This document shows, one piece after another, positions 33,600 through 46,262 of a stretch of DNA of 64,000 bases. A program made the translations under genes and the position numbers. The notes beneath the pieces were generated by a model. That model ran no database searches. It was not told where the DNA came from and was given only the letters and a program-made list of their open reading frames with translations. The DNA is from Cryptomeria japonica. Its lineage: Eukaryota > Streptophyta > Pinopsida > Cupressales > Cupressaceae. Position 1 is the first letter of the stretch, and every line of letters begins with the position of its first letter. The stretch covers positions 217,442,997 to 217,506,996 of the forward strand of contig NC_081406.1 in NCBI RefSeq assembly GCF_030272615.1, in the 5' to 3' direction.

Positions 33600-36500
33600 T
33601 GTTTTCTTGCCAAAAGAGAGGAATGATAAGAATGTTTAGAAAAGAGACAAGGTTAAGATAATTTTGGGGGTAGCAAGCAACGAGGTAGATAATTCAGTAA
33701 AGTATATGCACAATTTAGGATCCTCAACTTAAAAAGTGTCTAAGGGGATGAAGCCAATGACCAAGGGCAATGTATAGGTTGGTTGACCTGTAGTGGATAA
33801 CTTGAGGAGATTTAGGGAGATACTTGGAAGAGGGATGGGTGGATAGAAGTGCAAGGGAAGAAGAATAAGCATGAAATGAAAGAGAGACATCCCAAGATGA
33901 TGTCTCGCCCACTAGACAAGAGTGGATTTATGCAGAAAACCTGAAAAATGGATCTCTTAATGGATCAATGATTTTGTTCCTTGTAAGATGGGGAGGTGGC
34001 TTCCTGATTGAAACCTCACCTAGTTCAGGCTAGGCATAAAAACCATTTTGATAAAATCAGAAAACTTGTATAAATATATTCTTTCTATAAATAAAATCTA
34101 TATTACTATTATAATTTTAGTTTTTCTATAATTAAATTTATATTTTAAATTTTTTATAACATGATTGTATTTATTAAAAATATTTTTTATTACATTAAAT
34201 TAATATAAATTATTATTATTATAGATTATTAAAATTTGATAATTAAAAAAATATAATTATTAAATCTTAAATTCAAATTGTGTTTAAAATTATTAAATGT
34301 GAAATTTAATATTATATTTTTGGTCTTTTATTATTGACTTATAATGTAAAGATTAAATTAAAATGAAAATTTAAGGTGTCATTCTTTGTCTTTCTTTATT
34401 AATCCTTAATGTGGCTTCTTAAAAATAATTAAATATTAGTTTAATATTATTGTTTGAAATAATGTACGTATTAATCTTATGTAGATAATCAAAATATTAA
34501 TCTTAATCAAACACACACAAACCATGTTTAGCATCATTTCTAAATATTGAACATGTTCTAGATTTCAATTTAAATGTTTATTAAACCTTTTAGTATCTGG
34601 TACAATATTATATTTATTATTAAATCTTACTATATTGAATCTTTATAAATATATCCTAGCAAAATAAAAATATAAAGAACAAATATTTTAATTATGAAAT
34701 CTAGTACATAATTAGGAAAAAATATATAAATAAATAAAAGTCTATAATACAGGATCTTAAATAAAAAAATTTAATAGGTTAATTTTCATCTTTAATATTT
34801 GCAAAATGTGCTCACTTGTTTTAGTGAATGTATTTGAAAGGTTAATGGTGTTGAAAGGCATGTTTAGGGATTTCCAATAGATATAGTGGAGACTATTTAC
34901 TTCTTTGTTTGTAGTCAGACCTATTAATATGTTTAACAAGTTTGAAGACACACAAATCACAGAATGTTATATGTTAATGCAATTAAGACTTGTTTAGGAT
35001 ACCTCGATGTTTTATCAATATATTGAATTTCAAACCTATCATAGAATGATGTCTTTTAATAAAAATCCTAGACACGTAGATTAAGACTTCTTGTACACAA
35101 GTTGATGGATAATTATTAAATTCTTAGAATGTCATTTTTCAGGAAATGAAAGATTTGATATTTAAAACTAGATGACTACATCATGAACACATTTTCTTAC
35201 AAATATACAAAAAATAAAAATTTAAAAAATAACTTAATCCTAATCTAAATATATAAATAAATACATTTAAAAAATAAATTTGACAAAACAATTAAATAAT
35301 ACCATAATAAAATTTAAACAATTAAATTATATATCAATAAAAAACCAGAAAATACAAAACTGAACTTAATTACAATAAAACATACTTTAGATCTAATTAG
35401 TTAACATTCCTATTTTTATTATTTCTCACTATTATACACATTATATCCAGAAAGATAATTTAAAGGCCAATTACAAAGAAATAAGTATATCGATATAAAA
35501 ATCAATTAAAAGTCTTTACTTCCTATTAAACCACCGACAATTAAGACATGGCATTGCTAAATGAGGAATTACAGACAGCGACGTAAAGCCATGCATGCAA
35601 ACAATCACAGACTTGGTCGCCATTGCCAATGAGCTGTCAGTGTATAATTGGCTACTACTATAATATATTTTACTTACCGTTATGAGTTACTATCACGCAT
35701 CATATAAATTGGTGTTTGATACAATTGAGCCCTATCTAAGTTTTTGTTTTTAACAAATGGAATAGATATTTCTCCATGATTTTAATATTATATTTTTTCC
35801 CGTGCAATCCACAGTAATCCTCTACTGTTTTCTGATACAAATGTCAACTTAAAATGCTGAGGATTTTCTTTTACTTAAATCCTATGAATCCTATTAACAT
35901 AGGTATGTTCAACAGAAAAATACAATTGGAAGTCGGGCTCATTAATATTTTTGACTTGGCTGTTGACACGTCATATAATGCAGTAGTTCGGACAAATCAG
36001 AAAGTTAAAATGATGAGATAATGAAAGCCATTTCTAATCGATCTTCCAAGTGGAATAATTTATTTCTCATCCTTGTTGTGGTAAATATAGTAAAATATGA
36101 ACAGAAGAATTAAGTTGGAGTGAAACAAAAGACCTTTGGTAGGGAAGTTATAGTTTAATTAGCACACATTCTATTTGTTTGTATGTAAAGAGTTGGGTTG
36201 GTATATTATAGTTAGTATAATAGTTATTCATGATGGGGTCATCTTTTTTGAATTATAAAATTCTGAAGATAAATATTAAAATGTTATTCTTTTTTAGTCA
36301 TTAAATGTTTTAAATGTCGTTTAATCTATAATAAAGTATGATAAACATATTAAATATTTAAGTACGAGTTTAAAAGAACGTTGATGAAAACTTTTATGCA
36401 TATACATTATGGTTTAGAGGAAATTTAAACAATGCAGAGGCAATTAGAAACTGCAATAATAACAGACAATTATAGAAACTGTAATTAGTTTGCAATGTAA

Positions 36501-38035
36501 TATGCTAACATTCCTCCCTTGTTACATTGTTCCCAAAGTTGTACCATAGAAACCTCAAGTTTCAGCTAGCCTAAGGACACTCCCTTAAGGTACATCACAA
36601 AATTTTCAGATTTTATAAGATAAATACATTCTTTTGAAATCGCTTTTTGAAGACATAAATCATGAATCAAGCAAAGCTCCATAGAGTTGCCGTGTGACCC
36701 TCAGGATTGTGTAGCTTTGAGCTAAATTCCCAATTTCTCTGTCTCAAACTCTTGAATAATAGATTCATGAATTATTCAATAACAATCTATATTGAGCTAT
36801 AACAAAGCTCCATTAAATTGTCTAATCACTAAATCCATTACCTGTCTTCAAAAGTCAAACTCCATAAAACATGTATTCTTTAAATTAATAATCTGTAAGA
36901 AGAAAATCAAAAGGAAAACAAGAAAAGAAACTCAAAAACTCTTCTCATGTAAAACACCATCTCATAGTAATGGCTTGTACGATGTTTATTTTTATTAAAC
37001 TTCTTTATATGTTTTGTGTTTCTTACTTATAAAAGTTGCATATATTATTTACTAATTATCTTGAGTGAATATTTTGTTGACTATTTACATCCAATCAGGA
37101 GTGAAAAGGAATATTTACAAAATGTAGATTGAAAAGTCATGCTTTAGAATAGAAAATGTACCTTTCACATGGTGTATATATTACCATACATGGACGTGTC
37201 TAGTGGATGCCAATCTAACTCCATTAACATCTATGGTGGTCAAATTGTAAGGAATCAAGTAGAGTTGGGGTATCGGGCTGCAAGAAGGTCAAGTGCTAGG
37301 ATAGTTTATAGGATTAGATGTTGTTTAAATGCCAAAATTTTGTAAGGGAAGAATGCAACATTTATAAATAGAATAAGCTATGAAAGGGTGTTAAATTAGA
37401 GGGAAAAGTTCTTGATGTGAAATTTGAATCTCTATATTTCCCCCATAATTTTAACATGAATGTCATAGCAAGGGAATCATGAATGTTGAAATAAATATGA
37501 AATTTCTAATTTTATTATATAGTTATTTACAATATAAAAATTAATTATAATTATTTTATTTTCTATTATTATTTGAGCAACGACTTTAGATACGTAAAGC
37601 CAAAAAACAATAACAAGTCAACAAATATAATAAAAATATCACAAAAAATATTATTTTATAAATACAACTTTACATACATATATGCATGTATTAGATCCAA
37701 CAACTTTAAGCCTCAACAAAATTTAGTAGAACATGCACACTTCTAAGTTGTGCTATTCAATCTCATATCTACACACCACCTCAAGAGTTGTTTTATTCAT
37801 TCTTTTATAGCATCACTAAATCCTCACTCACATGTCTATACATTTTGTATAAACCTACACATATGTACTTATACATCTATATAAATATAATATATTTATT
37901 CAAATATGAGTCTGACACTTGATTGCACTTAAACCACTAGGTGATTAGCACCATATGAATAGAAGGTTTACAACAACATATCCACATAAAATTTATTACC
38001 ATAATACAAGAAGTATTAAAACTAGCATATATTTT
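33600..38035. other. AT-rich intergenic DNA, about 4.4 kb
   Basis: I see no gene, RNA gene or clear mobile-element boundary here. The stretch 36490-36830 (ACATTCCTCCCTTGTTACATT and AACAAAGCTCCAT words) looks like part of an old LTR, but no partner copy was found. Confidence 0.5.
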
Positions 38036-38900
38036 GTTATTAAGATAATTGGGTTTTTGGCAGAGCTCGAACCCTTTTACAAAGCTTGATGGTTACTAAA
38101 GGGGTAACCAGAAAAAACCAAATATGAAACAATAAAAAGCCAAATTGAGAGGACAACAAAGCTACAATGAGATAAAAAATAGACTATAAAATAAGAAAAA
38201 AGAGTAGAATGGTCAACCAATGTACATTAGAGCTAGGGACCAACATTGGTCCTAATGGGACAATTTACGGGTTAGGAATGGTAATCAACTAGCATTTTTT
38301 CTTACGACAGACAATAATCCAAAAAGAATCATCTTTACTCATAGAAAATTTTAGAGTAAGGGAGGATGTACCCTCTAAATAGGCAAACAAACCTCCTTGA
38401 TGGTCTTCTTGTTTTGAGGGAGGAGCCTTACAATTCAAATATAGGGAGTTCTAAACCACCAAGGAAATTGGAGGGAAACCCAAGTCCCTAGGAGTGGGGC
38501 CAATAGAAGAAGCAAATTGAGCAGCTGAACTTGCCAACATGGCAAGAAGACACACCAAATTATTAGAGAACTCCAAGTCATCTTCCAAAGTAGTAGAAAT
38601 GATAGTGAGATGAAAATGATCAACATCCTTACTCCAGCTGGGGAAAAATGTGGACAAAACCCATGGGGAAAAGAAGAAGTCAAACCACACGTAGCAGAAC
38701 AACATCTAGAATGAAAAGGGATCTCTTCATAGTCAATATTTTACCTATGTCTATGGTCTCCTTCTCACCTAAGTTATTATAATTATCTTGATCAACAAAT
38801 CCTTTGAAGGATTAATATCCACCAAGCTACGAGCATAGGAGGTGTGGGTGAAGTTGTCGGTATTAGGGTCCAATTTAAGAAAATGACCTAGTGAATTGCG
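38036..38900 (-). pseudogene. Second LINE-like 3' fragment
   Basis: Its left edge on the minus strand reads CCCAATTATCTTAATAAC, nearly the same terminus as at 30066-30090 (CCCGTTTATCTTAATAAA). The body has only degenerate frames (FSPWVLSTFFPSWSKDVD, then CLLAMLASSAAQFASSIGP). It is a short 5'-truncated copy of the same family, with the same orientation as the first. Confidence 0.5.
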
Positions 38901-39102
38901 AAGATATTTTATAAACTAACATATAGATATATACATATTACTACATATTTTTTTATAAACTAGTATATTTAACCTAATAGTAGTAGCATGTTTCTTTAGC
39001 TACAGGGACTCAAATCATATGGGCATATTATGTTATTTAAAATCTATTCACCCTCACTCTATATGAGTTGGGCATGGGACATTAGATGCATTGTAATTAT
39101 GT

Positions 39103-39116
39103 TGTGTGTGTGTGTG

Positions 39117-39200
<84 letters not shown>

Positions 39201-39219
39201 CATGTGTGGGTGTGTGTGC

Positions 39220-39295
<76 letters not shown>

Positions 39296-39370
39296 GTGTG
39301 TATAGGTATATATATATATATGTATACATATATATATATACATATACATACATACACATACATATATATT
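39103..39370. repeat. Compound microsatellite (TG)n, (TGTATG)n, (TA)n
   Basis: A TG run of about 90 bases is followed by TGGGTG interruptions, then about ten TGTATG units (39231-39298), then an AT-rich near-palindrome of TATATATA and CATATACATACATA. The long open frames of alternating Cys-Val or Thr-His in all registers are artefacts of this repeat. Confidence 0.97.
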
Positions 39371-39429
39371 GTACGAAAAGAAATTAACCAGATTCATGAT
39401 ATTAGGAAGACACACCCTCCATTATCATG

Positions 39430-39587
39430 AGAAATAGGTTTGATTTGGGGCTATGACACATGCCATATGTTACCACATGAGATACTTTGTACCTAGAGGT
39501 ATGAGCTAGTGAGGTCACAAACAGGGGACCTAATCTGTAATTGTCAATGTTAAGTAATGCAAAGCTATCAAATAGTGAGGTTACAAA
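39430..39587. repeat. 67-bp satellite, left arm
   Basis: About two diverged monomers with AGCTAGTGAGGTCACAAACA, GGGGACCTAATC and TTGTCAATGTTAAG. They end at the acaaa TSD of Element 4, and the array resumes at 62397. Confidence 0.8.
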
Positions 39588-40124
39588 TGTTGGCAATATT
39601 TTAGATTTGGTTAAGTGTTGTCATTCATGTCAACACTATATCCCAGTTGGAAATGGTTCTGCTATCCCCATTACAATTGGTGTTTGTCTTTGTTTTGGCT
39701 ATGATTTTGATCCGGTATGATCAGATCCTTGGATTCGGTTTTGGATGGTTATTTAGGTTGGCTATATGCTTGTCATTTTCAGTTGGTTCATGATTTGGTG
39801 CTCTAGAAGCTATCTCTTATGTTCTCGGTTGATATTTCTTAGTACCGGTTAGCTTTACCAGTTGGTGATACTTGATGATTTGGTTAAGTGAATTTGGTCC
39901 GACTTATGGAAATGGTTTCTTATCATGCTGAAGGTGTTCTTGATCATGTTCTAATTGTTTGGTGGCTTTGCATTGGCTGGCATGTTGATTTGGTTGTCCT
40001 ATGTGGATCTGATTGATTATTCTATGATATTGCACTAAGGGTTTCTACCGATTGATGAAACATCTTGGAGATTGGTCTTAGCATGATTTTTGGCAGATGT
40101 AATTATTTGAGAATTTAAATTAGG

Positions 40125-40872
40125 TGTTGGAAATTAACACTCATCCAATAAGGCAAATGGCACTTAGGTTTGTCATTGATGGCAACTCATCTAGAAACTC
40201 ATCTTCTGGTGTTTATATCTTCCACCAGGATTTATTGATCTATCATTTTGCTTTGTTTGGGTTAACCAGTATATTCAGTTTTCTTTACAACTAGTTAAGT
40301 CTTGATCCTGGTAAAGTGTATTTGGAACCCAATTAAGGATGGGACCCGACTAATATATCTTGTGACCTCATATTTATTTCATGGAAATTTGCTAGCATGT
40401 GAAGGTCGATATGGTCATCGGAATTATGTATGTTATACCTTGTGATCTGGTAGCCGACAGGATTATATTCTTCATTGAAGCTGACATGGCAAAAAGTTAG
40501 CAGGGTATATAAGCAGATATTTTAGCGATGGATTAGAGGATGATGTTTTGGAATGTGATAATGGTTGCGAATGAATCGGAGATTGATGGTATGCATTTTT
40601 TCAACGATAGGAAGCTTTAGTGCATAGTTTCACATGCATAGTCTCAACCGGTAGCAAAATAGGGCAGAATAGAGCATTAGTAAACCCGTGTACAGAGAGG
40701 GTTAACAAAGCTTGAAACGAAACTTATCCAGCATGGTCAGATGCAATTTATAAATTCACTTTTTATTGTAATTACTTTGTAGTGTTGTGTAAGTTAGTGA
40801 GACTTATGTTTGACCAGTGAGCTCTGGGCAATTGGTCTGATTGCATGTGCAATCCCCTCTATGTAATATTTG
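40125..40872 (+). repeat. Element 3, 5' LTR, first part
   Basis: It starts TGTTGGAAATTAACACTC and matches 60314 onward. It is cut by Element 2 after ATGTAATATTTG, and the intact site can be read at 61074-61093 in the 3' LTR. Confidence 0.93.
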
Positions 40873-42094
40873 TGTAAAGCGGAAAATCGCGATCGAACCC
40901 TAGTTGTTCTCCCCTCTTCCAACTCCGAGGAGAGAGAAGGGAGGTTTGCTAGGATTCGATGGTTTTCACTTAGGGGAGAGACTTTACATTCAAAAGAGGG
41001 GTTGAAACTCATAAGATCCAATCCCACATAATGCAAGATTGGATGCTAAGTGTGTTTCAAGGGTTAAGACAGCAAGGCTACCCTCTTTTGTAAAGAATGT
41101 TGATAGAAAGATTAAGCTAAGAATGCATAGAAAGTGACAAAGATTCATTTATAAACTGAGATAGGGATATAGGATGAAGCTGCGGACCTGGAATTAGCAG
41201 TAAAATGTCGATACGGCGCTGTCCTACAAATTTGAGCAAAATTTGTCCGGACAATGGCGCCCGGCACCACGGTCCTCCGAAAAATCCACGAAACGAAGGG
41301 GGATCTGTTCGTCTCTGCACAAGGATTCTAGATCTTCAATTCCAGTCGCGTACCTGCAACCTACACATAGAAAAGCGAAGACGATTGGGGGGTTAGGGAT
41401 TAGGGGTTTGCCTTTAGGTCAAACCCCAGTTTTGGAATTAACCAAGAAATGAACAAGAGCTGTAAATGTAAATGACTGTAAAACAAGTACTAATACCTTG
41501 TTCTAAGGATGTTTGTATCCTTATGTGCAAAGGTATAGATGTTGTATGTTGTATGTTGTAGCATGTAGTATGTGATCTCCTCTTCAATGGTTGAATCCTT
41601 GTCTTGAATGCAACACTTAGCCTTGAATGGAGACTTGAAATGATCAATTGCTTGAAGGAATGCTTGAATGCTTGAATGCTCGAGTATAATTTCCATGCTT
41701 TTTTCATCATGTCGAATGAAAGAGGAAAATGTAGTTTATATACTTGTCATTTAGGGCTGATAGACTGATTTTCCCGACCTTAGGCCGACCAGGAAAGTTA
41801 ATTTCCAAATTGCAAACAAAAAGACCCGAGACCCCCTAGGAGACCGGGCCCAAAATAGGACCCAGGGACCAGGGCGCTGGGCGCCATGGTCTTGGGGACC
41901 AGGGCACTGGGCGCTCTGGTCCCACCTCCCGGGATAGCAGGGTGCAAGGAGGTTCAGGCCAGGGTGCTTGAAAAATGTAGTTTTCAGTGTCGTGAGCAAG
42001 TTTCGGGGTCTCCATTCAGGTTGTGTGTTGCGTCGCCATCGTGAAGACCGAAATGCAGTCGAAATTGCAAGTGTCGCAATTTTAGGACGCTACA
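40873..42094 (-). repeat. Element 2, 3' LTR
   Basis: It matches 47429-48628 along its length. A 24-bp stretch (ATTAAGCTAAGAATGCATAG region near 41115-41138) is present here and absent in the other copy. It contains GGCGCC-type boxes at 41249-41276 and 41866-41923. Confidence 0.97.
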
Positions 42095-42108
42095 TTTAGC
42101 CCCCACTT
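42095..42108 (-). other. Element 2 polypurine tract
   Basis: The minus strand reads AAGTGGGGGCTAAA and abuts the TGTAGCG start of the LTR. Confidence 0.88.
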
Positions 42109-42833
42109 TAGCGGGAGTATGTATGCTCATACTTCCGGTAAAGTACAAGGAAACAATATTGAAAAACTTTCACCACGTCAAGGAGGCAAGATACACCAAG
42201 CCCCCAGTGGACTAAGGATCTTATGACTTCGATTGACAAAGTAAAAGGGAAGATCATGAGGGAGAACCATGACAGTCAGTAGTAAGGCTCCCTCACTATG
42301 AGTCATGCAAGAAAGATATCAAAAATTTTCAAGGCAAAGCTAAATTTGTCAAGAAATTTTCAAGTATCTTGAAAAGATATGAATGGGATGTATGCCCCCC
42401 TACGTTAAAGCGATCGCACATGCCTCACCGGGGGTGATTGCTTTAAGGTAGTGATACATATAAGAAATGAGAAAGGAGCACATTATCACAAGGATTTAGC
42501 CCCCAAGTGTGAGGTAAGCCCAAGGATAATAGACACAAAACACAAAGCACGAGGTGACTTCGCTTTCCTCGGGGTCAGTATGCTATATGATAATTCATGT
42601 ATATATATCATATGTATGTATGCATAATTGTTCTTCATTCCCCAATCAAGGAAGGTCACCTAGAAGAAGGGAACACATGTGTCTTTTGAGTCAACATGAG
42701 AGAGACTGAGAGATCTCAATGCTTTGCATCGTCCTCAAGTAGACAACACTAAGGACAACAAATAGAAGAATGAGAATAACATATAGAGGAAGTAACAAAA
42801 GAGAGGGGGAAAGAATCTGCTATGCTTATGAAA
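42109..42833 (-). other. Element 2 non-coding region between ORF and 3' LTR
   Basis: About 0.7 kb without a supported ORF. It includes an ATATATATCATATGTATGTA stretch near 42600. Confidence 0.5.
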
Positions 42834-43310
42834 CTAGTCTAGCACGTCATCTACCCCCCGATCTTGCTGATCAATGTTTCGGGAAGGCAGGGAACACGCT
42901 AGAGGAGGAACATCCAACACAGCAGATGGAGCTATCACAAGATCCAAACAAGGGCTATGTTCATGTTCCGAGCCACATTGTTCTTGTCTAGGAGCTAGGA
43001 TAAGTGCTTTAGAAAATTCATTAGATAAATGGTTATCAACATCAACAAGTTCATATTCACTATCAGAAGCAAGAGGAGTAACATTTTCATCATGAATAAC
43101 ATTTTCATCCATATCATCATCAAGATTTATAAAAATAGGATCTTTAACTCGCACCGGATCAAGACCATCATGCATCTTATGTTTAGGAGATTTAGGCTCA
43201 ATGTCCGGCTGAGGAGAAAATGGAATAATGCTTGTTGAAGGTGTTTTTGGAGATTGCAAAGTTTGAGCTCTAAGATGACGCTTTCGCCAGCGTTCACGTG
43301 CAGAACGATT
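42834..43310 (-). pseudogene. Element 2 C-terminal extension beyond a TGA
   Basis: The frame of the long ORF continues after the TGA at 43311-43313 with NRSARERWRKRHLRAQT and then an acidic tail (FINLDDDMDENVIHDENV, ASDSEYELVDVDNHLS). It ends at 42834. The open length (about 158 codons) and the sharp basic-then-acidic composition indicate that it was once part of the protein. A CGA to TGA change would explain the stop. Confidence 0.7.
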
Positions 43311-46262
43311 TCATCTAGTCTTAGTAGGAAGTGGAGAAGATTGAGGAGGAGGAATGTTCTCATCCTTAGCACTTGGGTGTTTAGGTTGTGGTCTCTTAGG
43401 CTGGATAATAGGAGAAGAAGAAGGTCTCTTCTCTCTATAAAAGGAAGGAGGAGGGACTGCTCCATACAAAGGAGGAATTTTTGGTTTAGAAAGAAGACCA
43501 AGTCCATCATGACGAGGAGGGATAGGTCTACTTTTAGAAGGTTTATTAGGCATAGACATAGTCACATCCATAGGGATGGGTTGGGAATCTTCTTGAGGAA
43601 AGACATTAGTTTTATCTTTCAAAGGAAGAACTTCCTTCTCAAGAATGATAGGAATGTCAAGTTTAGGTGTTCTAGGTTCACTTAGAGATAGGATCATATC
43701 TGTTTTCCACTTTTGATAAGATTTGAAAAGATGATCACTTCGCGGAGGAAGAGATTGGAATTGTTTAGGCCAAAAGTAATCAATAGGAATGCTAGAAGTT
43801 CTTTCAGCTGGTTTAAAGAGACTATGATTGACAGTAACAACTTCACCATTATGGGGAAATTTCAAACACTTGTGAATAGGAGAAGCAATAGCTTTCATGG
43901 AAGATAGCCAAGGATAGCCAAGCTTCACACGAAATTGTTCGGAAGATGGAATAATAGCAAAGTTCACATCAAGAGATTTGTTATGGACCTCAATAGGCAA
44001 TGTAATAGAACCAATTGCAAGAGAAGAAAATGCATCAAATAATTTCACAATCACATCTGTTTTGTCATATATCACTTGATTCAATTGCAAAGTAAAAAGA
44101 AATTCTTTAGTAATAACATTAATCATGTACGAAGGATCAATAAGCACTCCACGGCAAGGTATATTCTTGACTTTTGCAACTATGTATAAAGGACCATCAG
44201 GTGCCCTAATGGTTTCACTAGAATCAAATGTGATGGAAGGTTCTTTAGGGATTTCTTGCTGCTCTACAAAGTTAATCACATTCGGAGTCATAGACATAAG
44301 ACCATCAGATGAGAGAGAGGAATCATTAGCCTCAATTGCATTAGAGGTATGAGAAGGCAATGGATCAGTGAAAATCTGAAGATTTTGGTTAGGAGGAGCT
44401 ACAGATGTGTTGCCTTTATCATTCACTCCAGAAACAGAGATAGTATTGTTATCAATCAAATCTTGAATTTTACCCTTTAAAGAAAAACATTTTTTAGTAT
44501 CATGCCCAGGCTGACGGTGAAATTGACAAAAGGCTTTGTTATCAAAATAAGGTGAAGTAATCTTTGCAGGATCAATTTGCCTTATAGGAGGAAGAGTAAG
44601 CACATTTTGTTCCAATAACTTATTCATAATACTATGCAATGATTCATTCAAAGGAGTATACTTTCTTTCTTTCTTGAAAAATTTAGAAATAGGAGGCACA
44701 CCTGATGCTACATTCACATTGTTGTTGATGATGTTTTCATTGAATTTGATGGTATCTCTATTCGGTTTAAACTTCCCAAATGGTTGTTGACTGCTATCAC
44801 CCTTATCACTCGGAGCCATAGGATGTGATTGTTCCATTTGACTCACAGTCAGTTGATAATTGTGAAGAGTGGCACACAACTGTTGGAAAGAAGTAAACTC
44901 AGAAAACAGAAGTTTGTCTCGAATATCTTTTTGTAAATTAGAAATGAAGAATCTTTGAATATCATTGTCAGGCACTGGAAAGGAAATTTGAGCATACAAA
45001 TGCTTATATCTACCAATGAAATCAGTCACTTTTTCTTTAACACCTTGTTTACAATGCATTAAATCAATCAAAGTAACTTTAGGACTTATATTGTTTTGAA
45101 ATTGTTGAATGAAAGCATTTGCAAGTTGTTCGAAAGAAGTAATAGAATAAGAAGGCAACGAGCAATACCATTGTAGGGCTTTGTCTCGTAATGTTCTAGT
45201 AAACAGTTTTGCAAGCAACCTTTGGTCATAAGCAAAATCAGTACAAATTGTTTGAAAAGTCTTAACATGTGTTAGAGGATCACCTTTGCCATTATAAAGC
45301 TCCAAATGCGGGATTTCAACATGTTTAGGAGGAATAGCTCGAACAATGTCAAGAGAGAGTGGGCTCGCAACATCAAATGTGGGCACACTAAACTTAGATT
45401 GATTCATAGAGGCAATTTGTTGCTGTAAAGAAGAGACAGTTTGTGCAAGATTGTTAATGGTCGCTTTAGTCGAAGAGTTCATATTGGATGTGTTAGATTG
45501 AGATGGAGGTGTTATGTTATTGAAAGAAGGTAAAGAGTAAGGTGGTGGGACTCTATGATAGTCAGTCATAGGGGATGATTGGGCAGGAGGAACACTACAA
45601 GGAGGAATGGAATGGTTAAATGAATTGCCCCCTTGCGTCATGTTCATTTGTGAAGATATAATAGGGACATTCATTGAAGGAATGAATGAAGAAGTCGGAT
45701 TAAATGAAGGAAGAGGGTTAATTGAAGAAGAAGGGTTGCCCCCATGACTAGTGATCATAGGAGGAATGTCTTGTGTAGAAGTAGCCATTATGTTAGATGT
45801 AAAAGTAGGTATGCTAGCAATAGAAGTTGTCAAAGGAATAGAATGATTGACTTGAGTAGGAGGTTGTGTATAACCCAAATTTTCAGCACAACTCTTCATA
45901 GGCATCACATTCGAATCCACGATGTCTGCAATACCATGCAAAATATCAATTCCATTCTTATCACTTTGAAGCATACGTTTTAGACCCTCAATTAAAGGAA
46001 GAGCTTGACTATTAGGGTATTCTTGAGACATCCATTGTCGAAAATCATCAAATTGGTTATCCAATTTTGAAAGTTGTTCTACAGAAACCTCATGGAGAGC
46101 TTCTTCATCATTAGGAGGATTAGAGGAATTACCCATGTCCTCGTTAAAAAGGCTATTCAAATTAGGTTCCATCTCCTCAGTAGTTAAACCTTGGAAAGAC
46201 TTAATTCTACGGCTTCGTCTAACGGGAATAGTGTAAGTAGGGCTTATTGTTGTAAAACTCAT
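43311..46262 (-). CDS. Element 2 gag-protease-like polyprotein, 983 aa
   Basis: The ATG at 46262 opens a 983-codon frame. Residues 1-330 are polar and Pro/Ser/Thr/Asn-rich. Residues 330-490 are a gag capsid domain (YNGKGDPLTHVKTFQTIC, LRDKALQWYCSLPSYSI, FIGRYKHLYAQISFPVP). A knuckle CQFHRQPGHDTKKC lies near residue 600. A protease-like fold follows with GVLIDPSYMINVITKEF, where the active-site D-S/T-G is D-P-S, so it is probably inactive. The second block is KLGYPWLSSMKAI, then KCLKFPHNGEVVTV. The final part is Pro-rich. Element 1 carries the same YTPL, TLP and PHNG landmarks, so both belong to one lineage. Gag alone could package element RNA if another element supplied enzymes. Confidence 0.88.
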   Translation of the reverse strand: MSFTTISPTYTIPVRRSRRIKSFQGLTTEEMEPNLNSLFNEDMGNSSNPPNDEEALHEVSVEQLSKLDNQFDDFRQWMSQEYPNSQALPLIEGLKRMLQSDKNGIDILHGIADIVDSNVMPMKSCAENLGYTQPPTQVNHSIPLTTSIASIPTFTSNIMATSTQDIPPMITSHGGNPSSSINPLPSFNPTSSFIPSMNVPIISSQMNMTQGGNSFNHSIPPCSVPPAQSSPMTDYHRVPPPYSLPSFNNITPPSQSNTSNMNSSTKATINNLAQTVSSLQQQIASMNQSKFSVPTFDVASPLSLDIVRAIPPKHVEIPHLELYNGKGDPLTHVKTFQTICTDFAYDQRLLAKLFTRTLRDKALQWYCSLPSYSITSFEQLANAFIQQFQNNISPKVTLIDLMHCKQGVKEKVTDFIGRYKHLYAQISFPVPDNDIQRFFISNLQKDIRDKLLFSEFTSFQQLCATLHNYQLTVSQMEQSHPMAPSDKGDSSQQPFGKFKPNRDTIKFNENIINNNVNVASGVPPISKFFKKERKYTPLNESLHSIMNKLLEQNVLTLPPIRQIDPAKITSPYFDNKAFCQFHRQPGHDTKKCFSLKGKIQDLIDNNTISVSGVNDKGNTSVAPPNQNLQIFTDPLPSHTSNAIEANDSSLSSDGLMSMTPNVINFVEQQEIPKEPSITFDSSETIRAPDGPLYIVAKVKNIPCRGVLIDPSYMINVITKEFLFTLQLNQVIYDKTDVIVKLFDAFSSLAIGSITLPIEVHNKSLDVNFAIIPSSEQFRVKLGYPWLSSMKAIASPIHKCLKFPHNGEVVTVNHSLFKPAERTSSIPIDYFWPKQFQSLPPRSDHLFKSYQKWKTDMILSLSEPRTPKLDIPIILEKEVLPLKDKTNVFPQEDSQPIPMDVTMSMPNKPSKSRPIPPRHDGLGLLSKPKIPPLYGAVPPPSFYREKRPSSSPIIQPKRPQPKHPSAKDENIPPPQSSPLPTKTR

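Noticed and set aside
34030..38035. Possible AT-rich matrix attachment or centromeric DNA
   Set aside because: Only base composition supports it; no specific motif or periodicity was seen.
39030..39430. Long open frames of alternating Cys-Val, Thr-His and Tyr-Val
   Set aside because: They are translations of the TG/TGTATG microsatellite and appear in several frames on both strands.
43254..43685. Arg/Ser-rich plus-strand frame
   Set aside because: It is a shadow of the Pro/Lys-rich tail of the Element 2 gag.
43311..46262. A large host protein
   Set aside because: LTRs, TSD, primer site and gag motifs show it is a retroelement ORF.
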